This document shows positions 5,477 through 7,290 of a stretch of 7,290 nucleotides of DNA, one piece after another. The notes beneath the pieces were generated by a model that worked only from the letters and a program-made list of their open reading frames with translations, did no database searches and had not been told where the DNA came from. The stretch is from an uncultured Clostridia bacterium (GTDB lineage Bacteria > Bacillota > Clostridia > Oscillospirales > Acutalibacteraceae): positions 1 to 7,290 of the forward strand of contig CALWMQ010000242.1 in assembly GCA_944382025.1 (NCBI GenBank). The letters are read 5' to 3'. Position 1 is the stretch's first letter. The number at the start of each line of letters is the position of its first letter. The position numbers and the translations under genes were made by a program.

Positions 5477-5503
5477 CCGGCGGATGAAAGCGAGGATGAA
5501 TTC

Positions 5504-5974
5504 ATGGCGGAACTGAAAACCAATGCCATGCGGATGTTGGACCGGGCTAAAATTCCCTATACCGTTCATACCTACGAGGCCTCCGAGGCCCTGGACGGCG
5601 TGACGGTAGCGGGGAAGATCGGCTGTCCAGTAGAGCAGGTATATAAAACCCTGGTGACTCAGGGGAAACACGGCTATTTTGTGTTTGTGATCCCGGCAGC
5701 GGCAGAGCTGGATCTGAAAAAGGCAGCCCGTGCCGTAGGGGAAAAGGCGGTGGAGATGATCCATGTCAAGGATATCAATAAGGCTACTGGGTATATTCGG
5801 GGCGGATGCAGCCCAGTAGGGATGAAAAAAGCCTATCCTACTGTTCTGGACATTTCCGCCCGTGAACGGGAAACCATTATTGTCAGTGCGGGGAAAATCG
5901 GCTGGCAGATGGAAGTGGCGCCGGATGATTTAGCAGAGCTGATCGGCGCTTCCTTTGAATCTCTGACCTTCTAA
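5504..5974 (+). CDS. ybaK: YbaK/EbsC-type Cys-tRNA(Pro)/Cys-tRNA(Cys) deacylase
   Basis: YbaK hydrolyses cysteine wrongly attached to tRNA-Pro, acting in trans with prolyl-tRNA synthetase. The product is 156 residues, the usual length for this free-standing editing domain. It starts KTNAMRMLDRAKIPYTVHTYE. It has the VYKTLV block with Lys48, equivalent by alignment to the important Lys46 of Haemophilus YbaK, and the GYIRGGCSPVGMKK block with Gly100-Gly101 that lines the active site. The late segment SAGKIGWQMEVAPDDL is also typical. The start ATG has GCGAGG about 7 nt upstream. It begins 27 bp after the MerR regulator stop codon with no terminator between, so the two are probably co-transcribed and ybaK may respond to the regulator's ligand. 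No T-tailed terminator follows; the hairpin at 5989-6007 lacks a T run. Confidence 0.94.
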   Translation: MAELKTNAMRMLDRAKIPYTVHTYEASEALDGVTVAGKIGCPVEQVYKTLVTQGKHGYFVFVIPAAAELDLKKAARAVGEKAVEMIHVKDINKATGYIRGGCSPVGMKKAYPTVLDISARERETIIVSAGKIGWQMEVAPDDLAELIGASFESLTF

Positions 5975-6225
5975 GTGGGAGAAACTATTGGCCAAGCCTC
6001 TTGGTTAGAAATAACGGATCAAGAGGGATAGATAGGCTGAGATTCTTAGACAGCCGCAATTTCTGAATGCGGATACCATAGCGGAAAATGGGACTGGCCT
6101 GTTCCTCATGCGGGTTGTACGCCTTAGGACATGTATAGATATATGAAATTTTTGAAAACATGGTATACAAATTGGTGAAAATGTAGTATACTGTACTTGA
6201 CCGCAAAGGTAAAGGAGGAATCCGT
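5975..6225 (+). other. Intergenic region ybaK to cytidylate-kinase-like gene
   Basis: No supported gene lies here. Three stem-loops are visible: 5989-5996 with 6000-6007 (8 pairs, two G-U, CCT loop); CTGAG/CTTAG around an ATT loop at about 6037-6049, within GGCTG/CAGCC (6035-6039, 6051-6055); and CCGCA/TGCGG at 6054-6072, which competes with the previous one. None has a T tract. The final 90 bp are AT-rich and contain the candidate promoter at 6164-6192. I see no recognised RNA family. Confidence 0.5.
6164..6192 (+). promoter_or_regulatory. Candidate promoter with twin GTATAC palindromes
   Basis: TATACA (6164-6169, 4 of 6 to the -35 consensus) and TATACT (6187-6192, 5 of 6 to the -10) are 17 bp apart. 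The palindrome GTATAC occurs at 6163-6168 and 6186-6191, so it overlaps both hexamers and could act as an operator. The predicted start near 6199 leaves a leader of about 27 nt containing the Shine-Dalgarno site. Confidence 0.45.
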
Positions 6226-6852
6226 ATGAATCGAAACACTGTTATCACTATCGGAAGGCAATTCGGCAGTGGCGGCCGGGAGATCGGTCGGAAATTAGCG
6301 GAACAGCTGGATGTGCCGTTTTATGATAAGGAACTGCTGATCCAGGCGGCTAAAGATAGTGGACTGGCTCCGGAAGTGCTGGAAAATTATGACGAGGTGC
6401 CAACCAACAGCCTGTTGTATTCCCTGTCCATGGGGGCGTATTCCATGGGAAATATGAACGCCGCTTCCCTGAATCTGCCCCTGCATCACAAAGTCTTTCT
6501 GGCCCAGTTTGAGACCATTAAAAGGCTGGCGCAACAGGGTGGGTGCGTGATCGTAGGCCGGTGCGCCGATTATGCTTTGATGAAGCATCCTCACTTGGTC
6601 AGCGTGTTTATCTACGCTGATATGAAAAAGCGTGCCGACCGGGTTGCCAAATATGAGAATATTTCAGCCAAGGAAGCCGAAGATCGTCTGCTCAAGGCGG
6701 ATAAAAAACGGGCAAATTACTATAATTTCTTTTCCAATAAGAAGTGGGGTGCCGCGGAAAGCTATCACCTGTGTATCAACAGCGGTATTATTGGGGTAGA
6801 CAATGCGGTAAAGCTGATTCTGGATTTTGCCCAGATGAAGGAGCCGGTGTGA
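6226..6852 (+). CDS. Cytidylate-kinase-like family protein
   Basis: The product (208 residues) resembles the cytidylate-kinase-like family (Cytidylate_kin2), P-loop nucleoside monophosphate kinases common in Clostridia and distinct from canonical Cmk. The N-terminus ITIGRQFGSGGREIGRKLAE holds the nucleotide-binding loop, with Arg18 where classical P-loops carry Lys; this is usual for the family. PFYDKELL follows, then CVIVGRCADYAL (about 106-117). The lid-like segment DKKRANYYNFFSNKKWG leads into YHLCINS. The ATG has an excellent site, AAAGGAGG at 6211-6218, 7 nt upstream. The gene stands alone between a 251-bp spacer and the terminator at 6949-6992. The exact substrate is not established for this family, so CMP kinase activity is only suggested; canonical cmk is usually found elsewhere. 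Confidence 0.93.
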   Translation: MNRNTVITIGRQFGSGGREIGRKLAEQLDVPFYDKELLIQAAKDSGLAPEVLENYDEVPTNSLLYSLSMGAYSMGNMNAASLNLPLHHKVFLAQFETIKRLAQQGGCVIVGRCADYALMKHPHLVSVFIYADMKKRADRVAKYENISAKEAEDRLLKADKKRANYYNFFSNKKWGAAESYHLCINSGIIGVDNAVKLILDFAQMKEPV

Positions 6853-6869
6853 AACGGGTACGGGAAATA

Positions 6870-6906
6870 GCGGGCTGCAGCGGGGAGCAGAAAAACGACA
6901 GCCCGC
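6870..6906 (+). repeat. Perfect 8-bp inverted repeat after the cytidylate-kinase-like gene
   Basis: GCGGGCTG (6870-6877) and CAGCCCGC (6899-6906) are perfectly complementary around a 21-nt loop. The 3' arm is not followed by T residues, so it is not an intrinsic terminator. It could protect the mRNA 3' end or be a repeat-element remnant. Confidence 0.5.
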
Positions 6907-6913
6907 CGCCCGG

Positions 6914-6930
6914 AGGGTAGGATATACCCT
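6914..6930 (+). repeat. Short perfect hairpin AGGGTA/TACCCT
   Basis: AGGGTA (6914-6919) and TACCCT (6925-6930) form a 6-bp stem with a 5-nt loop. It is followed by five A residues, with no T tract on either side. It lies between the larger inverted repeat and the terminator at 6949-6992. Confidence 0.4.
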
Positions 6931-6948
6931 AAAAATCATCTTTCATAG

Positions 6949-6992
6949 AAAACGGCGTATCCCGGCTGATTCAGCTGGAATACGCCGTTTTT
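6949..6992. terminator. Bidirectional intrinsic terminator between convergent genes
   Basis: AAAACGGCGTAT (6949-6960) pairs with ATACGCCGTTTT (6980-6991), 12 bp. After one C-A mismatch, CCGGCTG (6962-6968) pairs with CAGCTGG (6972-6978) with one G-T, closing an ATT loop. T residues at 6988-6992 serve the plus strand. The A run at 6949-6952 gives four U residues on the minus strand. It ends the cytidylate-kinase-like transcript and the converging hydrolase transcript. Confidence 0.92.
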
Positions 6993-7290
6993 AGTTGTGC
7001 GATGGGGAGCAGACGGTGTGTACGGCTTGACGGATACCGTGCAGCAGTTCCGGATCCGTGTCAGGCTGAGGGATAAACGGGATTTGCCGGATATCCTCGC
7101 CGATCAGGGTTTCAAACCATACCGCTGCCGCCGCATACCGGCCGTAGTCAAAGGACAGATGAAAACCGTCACGACAAAGGGATCTGCCGGTTTTGGCATA
7201 ATCGAAATCCGGTGTTTGCCGCAGGGCCTGGATGGTTTCGCCGACCCGGATTAGGGGCGCGCCAGTCAGACGGGAAGCCATTTCATACGC
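6991..7290 (-). CDS. DUF4886-like SGNH hydrolase, C-terminal part (cut by window edge)
   Basis: The minus-strand frame is open to the right edge (codons AYE precede the first internal ATG at 7281), so the true start lies outside the window and about 99 codons are visible. The segment LCRDGFHLSFDYGRYAAAAVWFETLIGEDI, preceded by LTGAPLIRVGETIQALR, matches my recollection of the end of DUF4886 proteins, an SGNH/GDSL-hydrolase relative found in gut Clostridia and Bacteroidetes. The DGFH element (codons at 7168-7170 to 7159-7161) fits the SGNH block V Asp-x-x-His, which supplies the catalytic Asp and His. The nucleophile Ser block would be upstream, outside the window. Likely substrates of such enzymes are esters, often sugar O-acetyl groups, but nothing here shows which. 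The stop codon TAA (6993-6991) lies in the shared terminator. No signal peptide can be assessed. Confidence 0.75.
   Translation of the reverse strand, partial: AYEMASRLTGAPLIRVGETIQALRQTPDFDYAKTGRSLCRDGFHLSFDYGRYAAAAVWFETLIGEDIRQIPFIPQPDTDPELLHGIRQAVHTVCSPSHN

Noticed and set aside
5989..6007. Hairpin after ybaK as an intrinsic terminator
   Set aside because: Two G-U pairs, a 3-nt loop and no T tract on either strand.
5985..6248. Minus-strand 87-residue frame between ybaK and the kinase-like gene
   Set aside because: Its start lies inside the kinase-like gene, no ribosome site is evident, and it runs through the promoter region.
6997..7254. Plus-strand 85-residue frame at the right end
   Set aside because: Antisense to the DUF4886-like frame, which carries the recognisable DGFHLS motif and stays open to the window edge.

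Overview
The window looks like chromosomal DNA from a Gram-positive anaerobe of the Clostridia, probably near Oscillospiraceae/Ruminococcaceae. This rests on inference: moderate GC, strong purine-rich Shine-Dalgarno sites, an HPr with both His15 and Ser46, a cytidylate-kinase-like protein of the type common in Clostridia, and a DUF4886-like SGNH hydrolase. There are no phage genes, transposases, CRISPR arrays, tRNAs or rRNAs. It reads as ordinary core genome with some regulatory detail between the genes.

Layout. Positions 3-47 hold what looks like the last codons of rimM. A 254-bp gap rich in inverted repeats follows, then trmD (302-1048). An AT-rich spacer leads to a good sigma-A promoter and a single-gene HPr unit (1360-1623) that ends in a strong intrinsic terminator. 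A promoter is packed into that terminator. After it comes a roughly 300-nt leader that can fold into a closed multi-branched structure, then uvrC (ATG at 1986, to 3842). A MerR-type promoter with a 19-bp spacer and a dyad (3852-3882) drives an unusually long MerR regulator (3932-5476), followed after 27 bp by a YbaK-type aminoacyl-tRNA deacylase (5504-5974). A 251-bp spacer with a candidate promoter precedes a cytidylate-kinase-like gene (6226-6852). That gene converges on a minus-strand DUF4886-like hydrolase cut by the right edge. A bidirectional terminator lies between the two and contains the hydrolase stop codon.

How the genes relate. RimM/TrmD and YbaK act on ribosome maturation, tRNA modification and tRNA quality control. 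UvrC acts in nucleotide excision repair. HPr links to the PTS or to carbon-catabolite signalling. The MerR protein probably senses a small molecule and controls its own promoter and, with it, ybaK.

The most unusual items are the MerR protein, which has an HTH, a GyrI-like middle and two diverged copies of a beta-rich C-terminal domain, together with its textbook operator. Next are the structured leaders before uvrC and trmD. All foldings, promoters and domain assignments were made by eye, without software or database searches.
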